NCBI RefSeq assembly: GCF_002269505.1
Contig: NZ_NQKQ01000008.1
Location: forward strand, 62,001 to 126,000
DNA: 64,000 bases
From: Pseudomonas fragi
Lineage (GTDB): Bacteria; Pseudomonadota; Gammaproteobacteria; Pseudomonadales; Pseudomonadaceae
Direction of reading: 5' to 3'
How positions within the stretch are numbered: position 1 is the first letter of the stretch; each line of letters starts with the position of its first letter. This document shows, one piece after another, positions 25,701 through 34,815 of this stretch. A program made the translations under genes and the position numbers. The notes under the pieces are model-generated. The model had not been told where the DNA came from, ran no database searches, and saw nothing but the letters and a program-made list of their open reading frames with translations.

Positions 25701-26991
25701 GGAAGAACTCCAGCATATCGTCAGCGTTGACTCGGTAATTGATGTTGCCGCAATGGCCGCCATACGGATAAACCGTCAGGCGATTACCGAAGGTTTTACG
25801 CAGGAATCCGAGATCGCCAGGGCCCAGTATGATGTCGTCGGCGTTATGCATGACGGCAATCTTCGGGCTGTTTTTCAGGTAGTCCTGCAGGGCGTACAGG
25901 CTGACCTGGTCGATCAGTTGCAGCAGGCTGCCGCCATCGGTCTTGGCGCGCCACATCGGGATCACCTGTTCGGTCAGGTAGCAGTCAAAATCACACTGCA
26001 ACGAACGCTTGAGAAAGGGGGTCAGGCTGGTGCCTTCGGTGATCGGGTAGTTCGGCGGGGTAATCAGGCCGCGGCGGTTGATCAAGTCCGAGGTGAACAC
26101 GATATCGGCCGACGAGAAGCGAAACACCGTGCCGATCAGCATGGCCATTTGCTCGTTGGTCAGGCGTTCCTTGGAGTTTTGCAGGTCATAGACCAGGGCC
26201 GCATTGAGGTCGACCCGGCCTTTATCCTGGAAGTAGCGGGTCAGCTTGCCCAGCACAAGTTCGTAGAACGTGGTGGAGTTGTTGATGCCTTTGACCTCGG
26301 TTTGCACCAGCTTGTCGAGGTTGCTGATGGAGGTAAAGAGGTTGACCGGCGGGTTGAGCATCAACACTTTTTTGAAGTTGAAACTTTTGCGGGTTTCATC
26401 CAGGTGGCTGACAAAGGCGGCATCCAGCGCGCCCAGGCTATAACCCGCCAGGTAGTAGTCGGTAACGGGCAGCTTGGCCTGTTGGGCGCGCACGGCTTGC
26501 ATCACATGATACAAATCTTCGGCGTCGTACTGGCTGATGCCCGGTGTGGCCAGGCGCGAGGCCGAGCTCATGAAGTCATAGCTGGTGGGCGAAGACAGCT
26601 GAACGACGTGATAGCCTTCCTGGTAGAAGAGCTTTTTCAGGTACTCGTTGAGGCTGCTGTCGTAGGCTGCGCCGGTACCGGCAATCAGGAACATCAAGGG
26701 TGCCGGGTGATCCTGTTTGGCCAGGCGGTAAGTGAGCTTTTTCACCGCCCAGAAATTGGCCGGCAGTATGTGCTCGCGTTCAGGGCGCAGGTTGAGGGTG
26801 TAGTCCGACTGATTGATATCATCTTCGTCGGGCAGCAGCGGGCGCATTTGCGGCGGAGTGGTCGCAATCGTGGCTTCAAACGGATTGGTTATCGGGTAGC
26901 CATACGTTGCGGGATCGACATCGACCGCCTGCGCGGACGCACTCAAGATAAGGCCGCCCAGTAAGGCAGCGAAGGGCAGAGAACGGAGCAT
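25693..26991 (-). CDS. Exported alpha/beta-hydrolase, serine hydrolase type
   Basis: A 432-residue protein with a signal peptide (MLRSLPFAALLGGLILSASAQA). The start ATG 26991 has AGGGA upstream. The alpha/beta-hydrolase nucleophile elbow is LAGYSLGALD (Ser185), the Asp is probably in HNADDIILGPGD and the His in YPYGGHCGNIN. Periplasmic location and translational coupling to mlaA suggest activity on lipids or in phospholipid trafficking; this is inference. The exact substrate is unknown. Confidence 0.85.
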   Translation of the reverse strand: MLRSLPFAALLGGLILSASAQAVDVDPATYGYPITNPFEATIATTPPQMRPLLPDEDDINQSDYTLNLRPEREHILPANFWAVKKLTYRLAKQDHPAPLMFLIAGTGAAYDSSLNEYLKKLFYQEGYHVVQLSSPTSYDFMSSASRLATPGISQYDAEDLYHVMQAVRAQQAKLPVTDYYLAGYSLGALDAAFVSHLDETRKSFNFKKVLMLNPPVNLFTSISNLDKLVQTEVKGINNSTTFYELVLGKLTRYFQDKGRVDLNAALVYDLQNSKERLTNEQMAMLIGTVFRFSSADIVFTSDLINRRGLITPPNYPITEGTSLTPFLKRSLQCDFDCYLTEQVIPMWRAKTDGGSLLQLIDQVSLYALQDYLKNSPKIAVMHNADDIILGPGDLGFLRKTFGNRLTVYPYGGHCGNINYRVNADDMLEFFRG

Positions 26992-27221
26992 GAAGACTAT
27001 CCCTAATAAGGTGCGCAAAAGATTCGCAGGCTATGACCACAGGGCTAGTACTGAAGTGCCATTTGGTGGCACCAAATAATTCCCCAAAGAGTCCCGAGCA
27101 GGCAAAAAGCAACTCAAGATACACGCTGAATGACTTTAGTTAACAGATATCTGATTGCAAGGCTTGTATAGCTGTCGATGGAGATTAAGCTGGGCGCCGT
27201 TTTTGCCTATCGGAGTTTGTT

Positions 27222-27584
27222 ATGCGACCTCGTTTGCCGTGGATCTTGCTGCTTATCGCCCTGCCTGTTTGGTTGCTCGCCAGTTATGGGTTGCGATACG
27301 GCTTGATGGAGGACTCGCAGTGGGTGGGGACCTGTGTTGCCGAGGCCGCGCGTTGGGAATGCCAGTTACGGGCGAACCTGGGATTGTTGATTCATTTCCG
27401 GGTGCTGGGCTGGGTTGCGTTGGTGCTGTCGATTATTGCTTTTTGTGTACGTGGTCGTGTCGGCTGCGCACTGGCGGTGCTGGCCATGCTGTTCGGCCTG
27501 CCCGCGCTGGCGTTGTATAACGCCAGCCTGGCAGTGTTTGCCGTGGTCATCGCCGGGTTGCGCCTGGTGCGCGCGGCGAAGTAA
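27222..27584 (+). CDS. Small integral membrane protein, unknown function
   Basis: A 120-residue protein with about four hydrophobic segments (7-24, 56-76, 80-97, 98-114). A first outside loop contains two cysteines (GTCVAEAARWECQ) that could form a disulphide. No family is recognised. GGAG-like sequence (CGGAGTTTGTT) precedes the ATG. It stands alone, divergent from the exported hydrolase and followed by a REPIN. Confidence 0.75.
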   Translation: MRPRLPWILLLIALPVWLLASYGLRYGLMEDSQWVGTCVAEAARWECQLRANLGLLIHFRVLGWVALVLSIIAFCVRGRVGCALAVLAMLFGLPALALYNASLAVFAVVIAGLRLVRAAK

Positions 27585-27598
27585 GAGTTTGAAACATT

Positions 27599-27660
27599 TG
27601 TGGGAGCGAGCCTGCTCGCGAAAGGTCTTTGAGGCCTTCGCGAGCAGGCTCGCTCCCACA
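27599..27660. repeat. REPIN-type repeat TGTGGGAGCGAGCCTGCTCGC, copy 2
   Basis: TGTGGGAGCGAGCCTGCTCG and its exact inverse enclose CGAAAGGTCTTTGAGGCCTTCG, giving one long hairpin between convergent genes. Confidence 0.85.
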
Positions 27661-27682
27661 GGGGGATTGCACTAGAAAGGTG

Positions 27683-29233
27683 TCATGCGCGCTTGCGCAC
27701 ACTGCGCCACAGCGCCATCACCATCAGTACGCTTACCAGTGCCCACATCCAGGCCTGTTGGTTATGCAGCCCTTCGCGGTACAGCTGCACTGGTATGCCT
27801 GCCCCAATGATCAAGGCCAGCAGGCCGAATTCACGGCGCGGGCCGCCTACCGGGCGCAACAGGTAAACCAGCGCAGGCAGCAGCAGGGCAGCGCTGGGGA
27901 AGCTGCGATAGCGTGGCTCGAATACCAGCCCCAGCATCATCACTGCACCGGCAAACCCGGCGGCAGCCAGCCACCAGCCAGCACGACGCTCCAGCAAGTT
28001 GAACAGGCGTTCTCGCCAGCCGTCTTTCTGGCCCAGGGCCAATGCGCCATGGGTCAGCACGATCAGGTTCAGGCCAACCAGCAAGCCAGCCCATAGCCAC
28101 TCGCCCGCAAAGCGGCTGGTCACGGATGCCAGTTCGGCCCAGGCCACGATGCTGCATCCTGCCAACGCACCCAGTGCAGGCAGTAACACAGCTGCACGTT
28201 TTGTGCGGATCCGGCCGCCAATCAGCAGTGTGCCCAGCAACAGGGCGGCGCCAAAGCCCAGCCAGACCGGCCAGTGCGGCAGGTTGGATACCGGGCCGGC
28301 GAGGATGCCCTTGTCCTGGCGATCTGCATCGAACAAGCCCCAATAACCGCCTACCGCGCCTTCGCTGCCGCGCTTCCAGGGTTGGTCGAAGGCTTCGATC
28401 AGGTTGTATTTCCAGCCGTTTTGCTCGGCCAGGGTGACAAAGCTGCGAATGAATTTTGCTTCGTTAACCCGGCTTGGCTGGGCGGTTTCGCGCTGGCGGC
28501 CCTCACTGGGCCAACCTGTTTCACCGATCAGGATGTCCTTGGGGGCAAACTTGTTACCGAAGACCTGACGTACCTGCGCGACATGGTTGACTGCCTGCTC
28601 AATGCCGGCAGGGTCATCTTCCCAGTAAGGCAGCAGGTGAATGGTCAGGAAGTCTACTGCCGGGGCGATTTCCGGATGTTGCAACCAGAACTCCCAGACA
28701 TCTGCATACGTCACCGGTTGCTTGACCTGGCTTTTGACCTTGTTGATCAGCCTGACCAGCTGCGGGGCCGTGACTTCCTTGCGCAGCAAGGCTTCGTTAC
28801 CGACGATCACTGCACTGACCACGTCCGGGTTGGCATTGGCCGAGGCGATCAGGGCATCGACTTCCTGCTCCGTGGCCACGGGGTCGCTGCTGACCCAGGC
28901 GCCGGCCATCAACTTCAGGTCGTGCTTGCGTGCCAGCTCTGGCAGTCTTTCAAGTCCGGCCTGGGAATAGGTGCGGATGCATTGAAAGCGGGTTGCCAGC
29001 AACGCCAGGTCAGCGTCCATGCGCTCAACCCGGGGTACGAAGGGCTGGTCGAAGGGTGACTGGTCCTTGTCGAACGGCGTATAGGACGCACATTGCAGTT
29101 TATGGGTCGGTGTTGCTGCATCGGGCAATATCACCGGTTGGCCCAGGCCATACCAGAAACCGGCAATAGCAAATGCGCCCAGCAGGCAGGCAAGGAGATA
29201 AGGCAGCACGGGGAAGCGGGCAGTCGCGGACAT
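27683..29233 (-). CDS. GH17-family membrane glycosidase / putative beta-glucan synthase
   Basis: A 516-residue protein. ATG 29233 places a membrane anchor at residues 10-31. A periplasmic glycoside hydrolase 17 domain follows (about 45-310) with the general acid Glu147 in VGNEALL and nucleophile Glu238 in LIGETGWPSEG. The C-terminal 200 residues hold about seven or eight membrane helices. Pseudomonas homologues are labelled putative beta-(1,6)-glucan synthase; the family cleaves or transglycosylates beta-1,3-glucans. It could modify a periplasmic or exported glucan, but no glucan synthase partner is visible here. Confidence 0.85.
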   Translation of the reverse strand: MSATARFPVLPYLLACLLGAFAIAGFWYGLGQPVILPDAATPTHKLQCASYTPFDKDQSPFDQPFVPRVERMDADLALLATRFQCIRTYSQAGLERLPELARKHDLKLMAGAWVSSDPVATEQEVDALIASANANPDVVSAVIVGNEALLRKEVTAPQLVRLINKVKSQVKQPVTYADVWEFWLQHPEIAPAVDFLTIHLLPYWEDDPAGIEQAVNHVAQVRQVFGNKFAPKDILIGETGWPSEGRQRETAQPSRVNEAKFIRSFVTLAEQNGWKYNLIEAFDQPWKRGSEGAVGGYWGLFDADRQDKGILAGPVSNLPHWPVWLGFGAALLLGTLLIGGRIRTKRAAVLLPALGALAGCSIVAWAELASVTSRFAGEWLWAGLLVGLNLIVLTHGALALGQKDGWRERLFNLLERRAGWWLAAAGFAGAVMMLGLVFEPRYRSFPSAALLLPALVYLLRPVGGPRREFGLLALIIGAGIPVQLYREGLHNQQAWMWALVSVLMVMALWRSVRKRA

Positions 29234-29370
29234 GGTCAGGCCGTATGGGAGCAAAGCCGCGCATCTTACCTGCAATTGGGCGGGCGCAGCGGCTACGTAT
29301 AATTTTGACATCTAATGTTTGTGGGCCTGGCCGTACAAAGTCCGTGCGTTCTGTTTTTGGAGTGGGCGTC

Positions 29371-29448
29371 ATGTCGTTGCTGGTTGTATGGGGGTCGTCG
29401 TCAGAGCAGGACGGTAAACAGGCGCGGTTGATTATCCGGGGCAAGTGA
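29371..29448 (+). CDS. Possible 25-residue leader peptide upstream of betX
   Basis: ATG 29371 preceded by TTGGAGTGGG opens a frame of 25 codons ending at TGA 29446-29448 (MSLLVVWGSSSEQDGKQ...). It has a plausible ribosome binding site but no recognised family. It could be an unimportant short frame in the betX upstream region. Confidence 0.2.
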   Translation: MSLLVVWGSSSEQDGKQARLIIRGK

Positions 29449-29524
29449 TACGGGGTCTGCAAACCCTGTAGGAATCTTGATGTGGCCCGGCACTCGTCGG
29501 GCCCGGCACTGTGGGGAATCAAAG

Positions 29525-30382
29525 ATGAAGATGCGACGAATTTTGAGCGCGGGAGCAGCCTTGGTGCTGGCGATGAGTGCAGGTCTGGCAAGCGCTCAGA
29601 GCAAGCCGACCCTGAACATTGGTTATGTAGATGGTTGGTCCGACAGCGTGGCGACAACCCACGTGGCTGCTGAAGTGATCAAGCAAAAGCTGGGTTATGA
29701 CGTGAAGCTGATGCCCGTGGCGACCGGGATCATGTGGCAGGGCGTGGCCACGGGCAAGCTGGACGCCATGCTGTCTGCCTGGCTGCCGGTGACCCACGGC
29801 GAGTATTGGGCCAAGAACAAAGACAAGGTGGTCGACTACGGACCTAACTTCAAGGATGCGAAAATTGGCCTGATCGTTCCCGAGTATGTAAAGGCCCAGT
29901 CCATTGCCGACTTGAAGGGCAGCGACGAGTTTAAAAACAAGATAGTCGGTATCGATGCCGGTTCGGGGGTGATGCTCAAGACTGACGAGGCAATCAAGGA
30001 TTACGACCTCAAGGGTTACAAGTTGCAGGCAAGTTCCGGAGCGGCAATGACCTCGGAACTGGGGCGCGCCTATGCCAAAAACGAGCCGATTGCCGTGACT
30101 GGCTGGGTGCCGCACTGGATGTTTGCCAAGTGGAAACTGCGTTTTCTTGAAGATCCCAAAGGTGTTTATGGTGCTGCAGAAACCGTTAACAGCATCGGCA
30201 GCAAAGAGCTGAATAAAAAAGCCCCGGAAGTTGCGGCGTTTCTGGAGAAATTTTCCTGGAATTCAAAAGATGAAATTGGTGAAGTGATGCTGGCCATTCA
30301 AGAGGGTGCAAAACCTGAGGCAGCGGCCAAAGAGTGGGTCGCCAAACACCCGGAGCGGGTAGCGCAATGGACCGCTAAATAA
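29525..30382 (+). CDS. betX: Solitary glycine betaine-binding protein (BetX-like)
   Basis: A 285-residue periplasmic binding protein of the OpuAC family. ATG 29525 starts a signal peptide cleaved after GLASA. The binding fold shows NIGYVDGWSDSVATT, MWQGVATGKLDAMLSAWLP and VTGWVPHWMFAKWKL; the Trp residues suit an aromatic box for quaternary amines. No permease or ATPase adjoins it. In P. aeruginosa an orphan protein in this same context (before DUF485–ActP) delivers betaine to the shared CbcWV transporter, so the same is inferred here. A terminator follows. Confidence 0.88.
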   Translation: MKMRRILSAGAALVLAMSAGLASAQSKPTLNIGYVDGWSDSVATTHVAAEVIKQKLGYDVKLMPVATGIMWQGVATGKLDAMLSAWLPVTHGEYWAKNKDKVVDYGPNFKDAKIGLIVPEYVKAQSIADLKGSDEFKNKIVGIDAGSGVMLKTDEAIKDYDLKGYKLQASSGAAMTSELGRAYAKNEPIAVTGWVPHWMFAKWKLRFLEDPKGVYGAAETVNSIGSKELNKKAPEVAAFLEKFSWNSKDEIGEVMLAIQEGAKPEAAAKEWVAKHPERVAQWTAK

Positions 30383-30409
30383 TCGCGAAGTGTCTAGTTC
30401 GCAGTACAC

Positions 30410-30447
30410 AGAGCCGCCGGGTGTTTTCGCCAGGCGGCTTTTTCATT
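30410..30447 (+). terminator. Terminator of betX
   Basis: AGCCGCC...GGCGGCT stem with a GGGTGTTTTCGCCA loop region, followed by TTTTTCATTT, 28 bases after the stop. Confidence 0.8.
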
Positions 30448-30589
30448 TCTGGGCTTCGTGCTGGTTGTCAACGTCCTTGCAGCCTAGATAAACCGGGGGC
30501 TGCAGCAAATCAGAGGCTCTACTACTAAAGTCGTCTGGAATTGAATGTGCGGCGCCCTAATAGTGAAAACGTTCCATCTCATCTGTGCT

Positions 30590-30606
30590 GCGAGGACAAA
30601 AATAAT
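30590..30606 (+). promoter_or_regulatory. CA-type (Hfq/Crc) motif at the DUF485 start
   Basis: Directly after the GAGGA ribosome binding site, AAAAATAA (30598-30605) matches the AANAANAA consensus bound by Hfq with Crc and overlaps the ATG. Acetate uptake is a known catabolite-repressed function in pseudomonads. Confidence 0.5.
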
Positions 30607-30916
30607 GAACGACAGCATTTACCTCTCGATTCAAAACAGCCCGCGTTTCAAGGAGCTGGTTAAAAAAAGAGAGCGGTTCGCCTGGATTCTCTCGGCAATC
30701 ATGCTCGGACTATATGCCGCCTTTATTCTGTTGATTGCTTATGGGTCGCACATCATGGGGACCAAGTTGAGTCCCGATTCGTCTATTACCTGGGGTATTC
30801 CGATTGGTGTGGGGTTGATTGTTTCGGCCTTTGTCCTGACCGGTATCTATGTTCGCAGGGCCAATGGCGAGTTTGATGAGCTGAACAATGCAATTCTCAA
30901 GGAGGCAGGGCAATGA
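30605..30916 (+). CDS. DUF485 membrane protein (YjcH-like), partner of ActP
   Basis: A 103-residue protein starting at ATG 30605 (GAGGA upstream). Two membrane helices (about 27-50 and 62-85) follow the typical DUF485 start [23 protein letters not shown]485 proteins are almost always encoded directly before acetate/solute symporters. It overlaps actP by four bases (ATGA), so the two are translated together; it probably aids assembly or regulation of the symporter. Confidence 0.92.
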   Translation: MNDSIYLSIQNSPRFKELVKKRERFAWILSAIMLGLYAAFILLIAYGSHIMGTKLSPDSSITWGIPIGVGLIVSAFVLTGIYVRRANGEFDELNNAILKEAGQ

Positions 30917-32571
30917 TCGGGCGCCTGATGGCAACACTGGGCGTTGCAGCCCTTGCACCAGCGGTCTGGGCGGGAGAGGCCCTGACTGGTGAAGTGCAAA
31001 AACAACCGCTTAATATCGCGGCGATCATCATGTTCGTCGTTTTTGTTGGTGCGACTCTGTGCATTACGTATTGGGCGTCAAAGCGTAACAAGTCTGCTGC
31101 CGACTACTATGCGGCGGGCGGCAAAATTACCGGTTTCCAGAACGGCCTGGCGATTGCGGGTGACTATATGTCCGCCGCCTCCTTTCTGGGTATTTCCGCG
31201 CTGGTTTACACCTCTGGCTACGATGGCCTGATCTATTCAATCGGCTTTCTGGTGGGTTGGCCCATCATCTTGTTCCTGATCGCAGAGCGTCTGCGTAACC
31301 TGGGCAAGTACACCTTTGCTGACGTTGCCTCGTACCGTTTGGGTCAAACTCAGATCCGCTCGCTGTCGGCTTGCGGTTCACTGGTGGTAGTTGCGTTCTA
31401 CCTGATCGCGCAGATGGTCGGTGCCGGCAAGCTGATTCAACTGCTGTTCGGCCTGGACTACCACGTTGCGGTGATCCTGGTGGGCATTCTGATGTGCATG
31501 TATGTGTTGTTCGGCGGCATGCTGGCAACCACTTGGGTGCAAATCATCAAAGCGGTGATGTTGTTGTCGGGTGCGACGTTCATGGCCGTGATGGTAATGA
31601 AACACGTCAACTTTGATTTCAACGCATTGTTTGCCGAAGCCGTGAAAATTCACCCTAAAGGTGAGGCGATCATGAGCCCGGGCGGCCTGGTGAAAGACCC
31701 GATCTCGGCCTTTTCCCTCGGTCTGGCCCTGATGTTCGGTACTGCCGGCCTGCCACATATCCTGATGCGCTTCTTCACCGTGAGCGATGCCAAGGAAGCC
31801 CGCAAGAGCGTGTTTTACGCAACTGGCTTCATCGGTTACTTCTACATCCTGACCTTTATTATCGGCTTTGGCGCGATCATCCTGGTCAGCACCAATCCTG
31901 CATTCAAAGACGCTGCTGGCGCCTTGCTGGGCGGTAACAATATGGCGGCCGTGCATCTTGCTGATGCGGTTGGCGGCAGCATGTTCCTGGGCTTTATCTC
32001 GGCCGTAGCCTTCGCCACTATCCTTGCGGTAGTTGCGGGTCTGACCCTGGCCGGTGCCTCGGCGGTGTCTCACGACCTTTATGCAAGCGTAATCAAGAAG
32101 GGTAAGGCCAACGACAAGGATGAAATTCGCGTTTCCAAGATCACTACCATCGCCTTGGCGGTGCTGGCGATCGGCTTGGGCATCCTGTTTGAAAGTCAGA
32201 ACATCGCATTCATGGTGGGCCTGGCGTTCTCCATTGCTGCGAGCTGCAACTTCCCTGTGTTGCTGCTTTCCATGTACTGGAAGAACCTGACCACTCGTGG
32301 CGCCATGATTGGCGGCTGGATGGGGCTGGTGAGCGCGGTTGGCCTGATGATCCTGGGTCCGACCATCTGGGTGCAGATCCTGCATCATGAAAAAGCCATC
32401 TTCCCTTACGAGTACCCGGCGCTGTTCTCCATGATCATTGCCTTCGTGGGTATCTGGTTCTTCTCCATTACGGACAAGTCCAAGGCTGCTGAGAAAGAGC
32501 GCGCGCTGTTCTTCCCGCAGTTTGTGCGTTCGCAGACAGGCTTGGGGGCGAGCGGGGCGGTGGATCATTAA
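30913..32571 (+). CDS. actP: Cation/acetate symporter ActP
   Basis: A 552-residue sodium:solute symporter (SSS family). An N-terminal signal-like segment (to about residue 20, AWA) is followed by 13 helices. Family features include [41 protein letters not shown] and the long conserved stretch around [16 protein letters not shown]. It takes up acetate and related short-chain acids, feeding acetyl-CoA and the TCA cycle encoded next door. Terminator follows. Confidence 0.95.
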   Translation: MIGRLMATLGVAALAPAVWAGEALTGEVQKQPLNIAAIIMFVVFVGATLCITYWASKRNKSAADYYAAGGKITGFQNGLAIAGDYMSAASFLGISALVYTSGYDGLIYSIGFLVGWPIILFLIAERLRNLGKYTFADVASYRLGQTQIRSLSACGSLVVVAFYLIAQMVGAGKLIQLLFGLDYHVAVILVGILMCMYVLFGGMLATTWVQIIKAVMLLSGATFMAVMVMKHVNFDFNALFAEAVKIHPKGEAIMSPGGLVKDPISAFSLGLALMFGTAGLPHILMRFFTVSDAKEARKSVFYATGFIGYFYILTFIIGFGAIILVSTNPAFKDAAGALLGGNNMAAVHLADAVGGSMFLGFISAVAFATILAVVAGLTLAGASAVSHDLYASVIKKGKANDKDEIRVSKITTIALAVLAIGLGILFESQNIAFMVGLAFSIAASCNFPVLLLSMYWKNLTTRGAMIGGWMGLVSAVGLMILGPTIWVQILHHEKAIFPYEYPALFSMIIAFVGIWFFSITDKSKAAEKERALFFPQFVRSQTGLGASGAVDH

Positions 32572-32596
32572 TCCGCAATAGACAGTATGTTTAATC

Positions 32597-32631
32597 AAAT
32601 CCCCCTGCTGCGAGGCAGGGGGATTTTTTTG
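32597..32631 (+). terminator. Terminator of actP
   Basis: TCCCCCTG-CTGCGAGG-CAGGGGGA stem followed by seven T residues, about 26 bases after the actP stop. Confidence 0.9.
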
Positions 32632-32663
32632 TGCCTATTCTCGCTGTACAAGCTCGAAGTACC

Positions 32664-32704
32664 GTAGCTGCCGAAGGAACGAGGCTGCGTTCGGCAGCTG
32701 CTAC
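32664..32704. repeat. Short relative of the GTAGTCGCTGCCG repeat
   Basis: GTAGCTGCCGAAGGAACG...CGTTCGGCAGCTGCTAC is a compact inverted repeat resembling the longer REPIN family but with shorter arms. Confidence 0.6.
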
Positions 32705-32717
32705 AAATCATGGGCAC

Positions 32718-32757
32718 AAAAAAATACGGCCTCTATATAAATAGAGGCCGTATTGTC
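32718..32757 (-). terminator. Terminator of gltA
   Basis: AATACGGCCTCTAT and ATAGAGGCCGTATT form a 14-base-pair perfect stem; on the minus strand it is followed by a run of T (the A-run 32718-32724). It lies 30 bases beyond the gltA stop. Confidence 0.9.
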
Positions 32758-32787
32758 TGCAACCAGGGCGCTATCGTGGGATATGCC

Positions 32788-34077
32788 CTACTTGCGGTCT
32801 TCCAGCTTGGTGATGTCACGCTGCTCGTAGCCGGTGTACAGCTGGCGCGGACGACCAATCTTGTACGGGCTGGAGAGCATTTCTTTCCAGTGCGAGATCC
32901 AGCCGACTGTACGCGACAGGGCGAAGATCACGGTGAACATGCTGGTCGGAATGCCGATCGCCTTGAGGATGATCCCCGAGTAGAAGTCGACGTTCGGGTA
33001 CAGCGAGCGTTCGATGAAGTACGGGTCGGTCAGGGCGATCTCTTCCAGGCGCATGGCCAGTTCGAGTTGCGGATCGTTCTGAATGCCCAGCTCTTTCAGC
33101 ACTTCGTCGCAGGTCTTTTTCATCACTGTGGCGCGTGGGTCGCGGTTTTTGTAAACCCGGTGACCGAAGCCCATCAGCTTGAACGGATCGTTCTTGTCCT
33201 TGGCCTTGGCGATGAACTTGTCGATGTTGGACACATCGCCAATTTCGTCGAGCATGGTCAGCACGGCTTCGTTGGCGCCGCCGTGGGCAGGGCCCCACAG
33301 TGCAGCGATACCGGCAGCAATACAGGCGAACGGGTTGGCACCCGAAGAGCCCGCCAGACGCACGGTAGAGGTCGAAGCATTCTGTTCGTGGTCAGCGTGC
33401 AGGATAAAGATCTTATCCATTGCCTTGGCCAGTACCGGGCTGATCGGTTTGATCTCGCACGGTGTGTTGAACATCATGTGCAGGAAGTTTTCGGCGTAGG
33501 TCAGGTCGTTACGCGGGTACATCATGGGTTGACCCATGGAGTACTTGTAAACCATCGCTGCCAGGGTTGGCATCTTGGCAACCAGGCGGATCGCGGAAAT
33601 TTCGCGATGCTGCGGGTTATTGATGTCCAGGGAGTCGTGGTAGAAGGCCGAGAGAGCGCCGACTACACCGCACATGACCGCCATCGGGTGGGCGTCACGA
33701 CGGAAGCCGTTGAAGAAGGTCTTCAACTGCTCGTGAACCATGGTGTGGTTCTTCACGGTGCTGACAAATTGAGCCTTCTGCTCTGCAGTCGGCAGTTCGC
33801 CGTTCAGCAGCAGGTAAGCGGTCTCAAGGTAATCAGAATGTTCGGCCAGCTGTTCGATCGGGTAGCCGCGGTGCAGCAGGATACCGTTGTCACCATCAAT
33901 ATAGGTGATCTTCGACTCGCAAGATGCGGTCGACATGAAGCCCGGGTCAAATGTGAATCGGCCCGTGGCCGTCAGGCCTCGCACATCGATTACATCGGGA
34001 CCCACGGTGCCAGTTAAAATGGGCAGCTCGACGGGGGCTGCGCCCTCGATGATCAACTGCGCTTTTTTGTCAGCCAT
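32788..34077 (-). CDS. gltA: Citrate synthase (type II, hexameric)
   Basis: A 429-residue enzyme condensing acetyl-CoA and oxaloacetate to citrate, the entry step of the TCA cycle. Catalytic and binding motifs are present: [20 protein letters not shown] (the first active-site His), [13 protein letters not shown] (the second His with Arg), and [19 protein letters not shown]. Length fits the Gram-negative NADH-sensitive type. AGGAGG lies ahead of the ATG, and a strong sigma-70 promoter can be read upstream. Divergent from sdhC. Confidence 0.97.
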   Translation of the reverse strand: MADKKAQLIIEGAAPVELPILTGTVGPDVIDVRGLTATGRFTFDPGFMSTASCESKITYIDGDNGILLHRGYPIEQLAEHSDYLETAYLLLNGELPTAEQKAQFVSTVKNHTMVHEQLKTFFNGFRRDAHPMAVMCGVVGALSAFYHDSLDINNPQHREISAIRLVAKMPTLAAMVYKYSMGQPMMYPRNDLTYAENFLHMMFNTPCEIKPISPVLAKAMDKIFILHADHEQNASTSTVRLAGSSGANPFACIAAGIAALWGPAHGGANEAVLTMLDEIGDVSNIDKFIAKAKDKNDPFKLMGFGHRVYKNRDPRATVMKKTCDEVLKELGIQNDPQLELAMRLEEIALTDPYFIERSLYPNVDFYSGIILKAIGIPTSMFTVIFALSRTVGWISHWKEMLSSPYKIGRPRQLYTGYEQRDITKLEDRK

Positions 34078-34135
34078 GTGGCCTCCTATTTATGCTTGAA
34101 ATCATCAGACAGACCCCCCACGCAGGGCCCGCACC

Positions 34136-34163
34136 ACTATAGTGAGATAAATTTGAATGTCAA
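34136..34163 (-). promoter_or_regulatory. Sigma-70 promoter of gltA
   Basis: On the minus strand TTGACA (34163-34158), 16 bases, then TATAGT (34141-34136). This gives a leader of about 55 bases to the gltA ATG. Confidence 0.75.
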
Positions 34164-34278
34164 TTTGCCTAAAGTCTTGCTGTACAAGGCTTTGAGGAGC
34201 GTTTTTTCGCGAATATCCCGGCCGTTTACGCCTTTTATGCTGCGAGCGCAATGCGCTATTAGGGGGTGGGTGTTTGCG

Positions 34279-34307
34279 TTGTCATTAGTAACCTAACTGT
34301 CTATACT
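34279..34307 (+). promoter_or_regulatory. Sigma-70 promoter of the sdh operon
   Basis: TTGTCA (34279-34284), 17-base spacer, TATACT (34302-34307): five of six matches at each element and optimal spacing. The transcript would carry a leader of about 115 bases before sdhC. Confidence 0.75.
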
Positions 34308-34428
34308 CGGCAGCCGACCGCCAGAGGCTTTTGGGCCTGTTTAGATGGGGGTCGTCACTCCCGGGTGGTGGGTACCTGACCAGTGCGCATCCCAACAAAC
34401 TTGCCCTGATTGTTAGGGGCTCTTCAGT

Positions 34429-34815
34429 GTGAAAAAAGCCGTGAATAGCCAACGACCTGTAAACCTAGACCTAAGGACCATCAAACTCCCCATCACCGGC
34501 GTTACGTCATTTCTGCACCGTGTATCGGGCATTATTCTTTTTCTCGGCCTGGGCATCATGCTTTATGCATTGAGCAAATCCCTGGGTTCGGAAGAAGGCT
34601 ATGCCGAGGTGAAGGCATGCTTGACCAGTCCGCTGGCCAAATTCGTTGCGTGGGGCCTGCTCTCTGCCTTGCTGTATCACCTGGTTGCCGGTGTGCGTCA
34701 CTTGATCATGGACATGGGCATCGGTGAGACGCTTGAAGGCGGCCGACTGGGCTCGAAAATCGTAATCGTCATTTCCGTGGTGATGATTGTTCTGGCGGGA
34801 GTTTGGATATGGTAA
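34429..34815 (+). CDS. sdhC: Succinate dehydrogenase cytochrome b556 subunit
   Basis: A 128-residue membrane anchor with GTG start (GGGGCTC upstream; a second GTG four codons on is an alternative). Three helices follow the conserved NSQRPVNLDL...LHRVSG. The axial haem-ligand His is in HLVAGVRHLIMDMG. With SdhD it binds haem b and ubiquinone. Its stop overlaps the sdhD start by seven bases. Confidence 0.95.
   Translation: MKKAVNSQRPVNLDLRTIKLPITGVTSFLHRVSGIILFLGLGIMLYALSKSLGSEEGYAEVKACLTSPLAKFVAWGLLSALLYHLVAGVRHLIMDMGIGETLEGGRLGSKIVIVISVVMIVLAGVWIW

Larger units (their letters stand above)
34078..34428. other. Divergent gltA / sdh promoter region
   Basis: A 351-base region with no gene. It contains the gltA promoter (34136-34163), the sdh promoter (34279-34307) and a roughly 115-base sdh leader with the GC-rich inverted segments CCCGGGTGGTGGGTACC near its middle. 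Confidence 0.7.
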
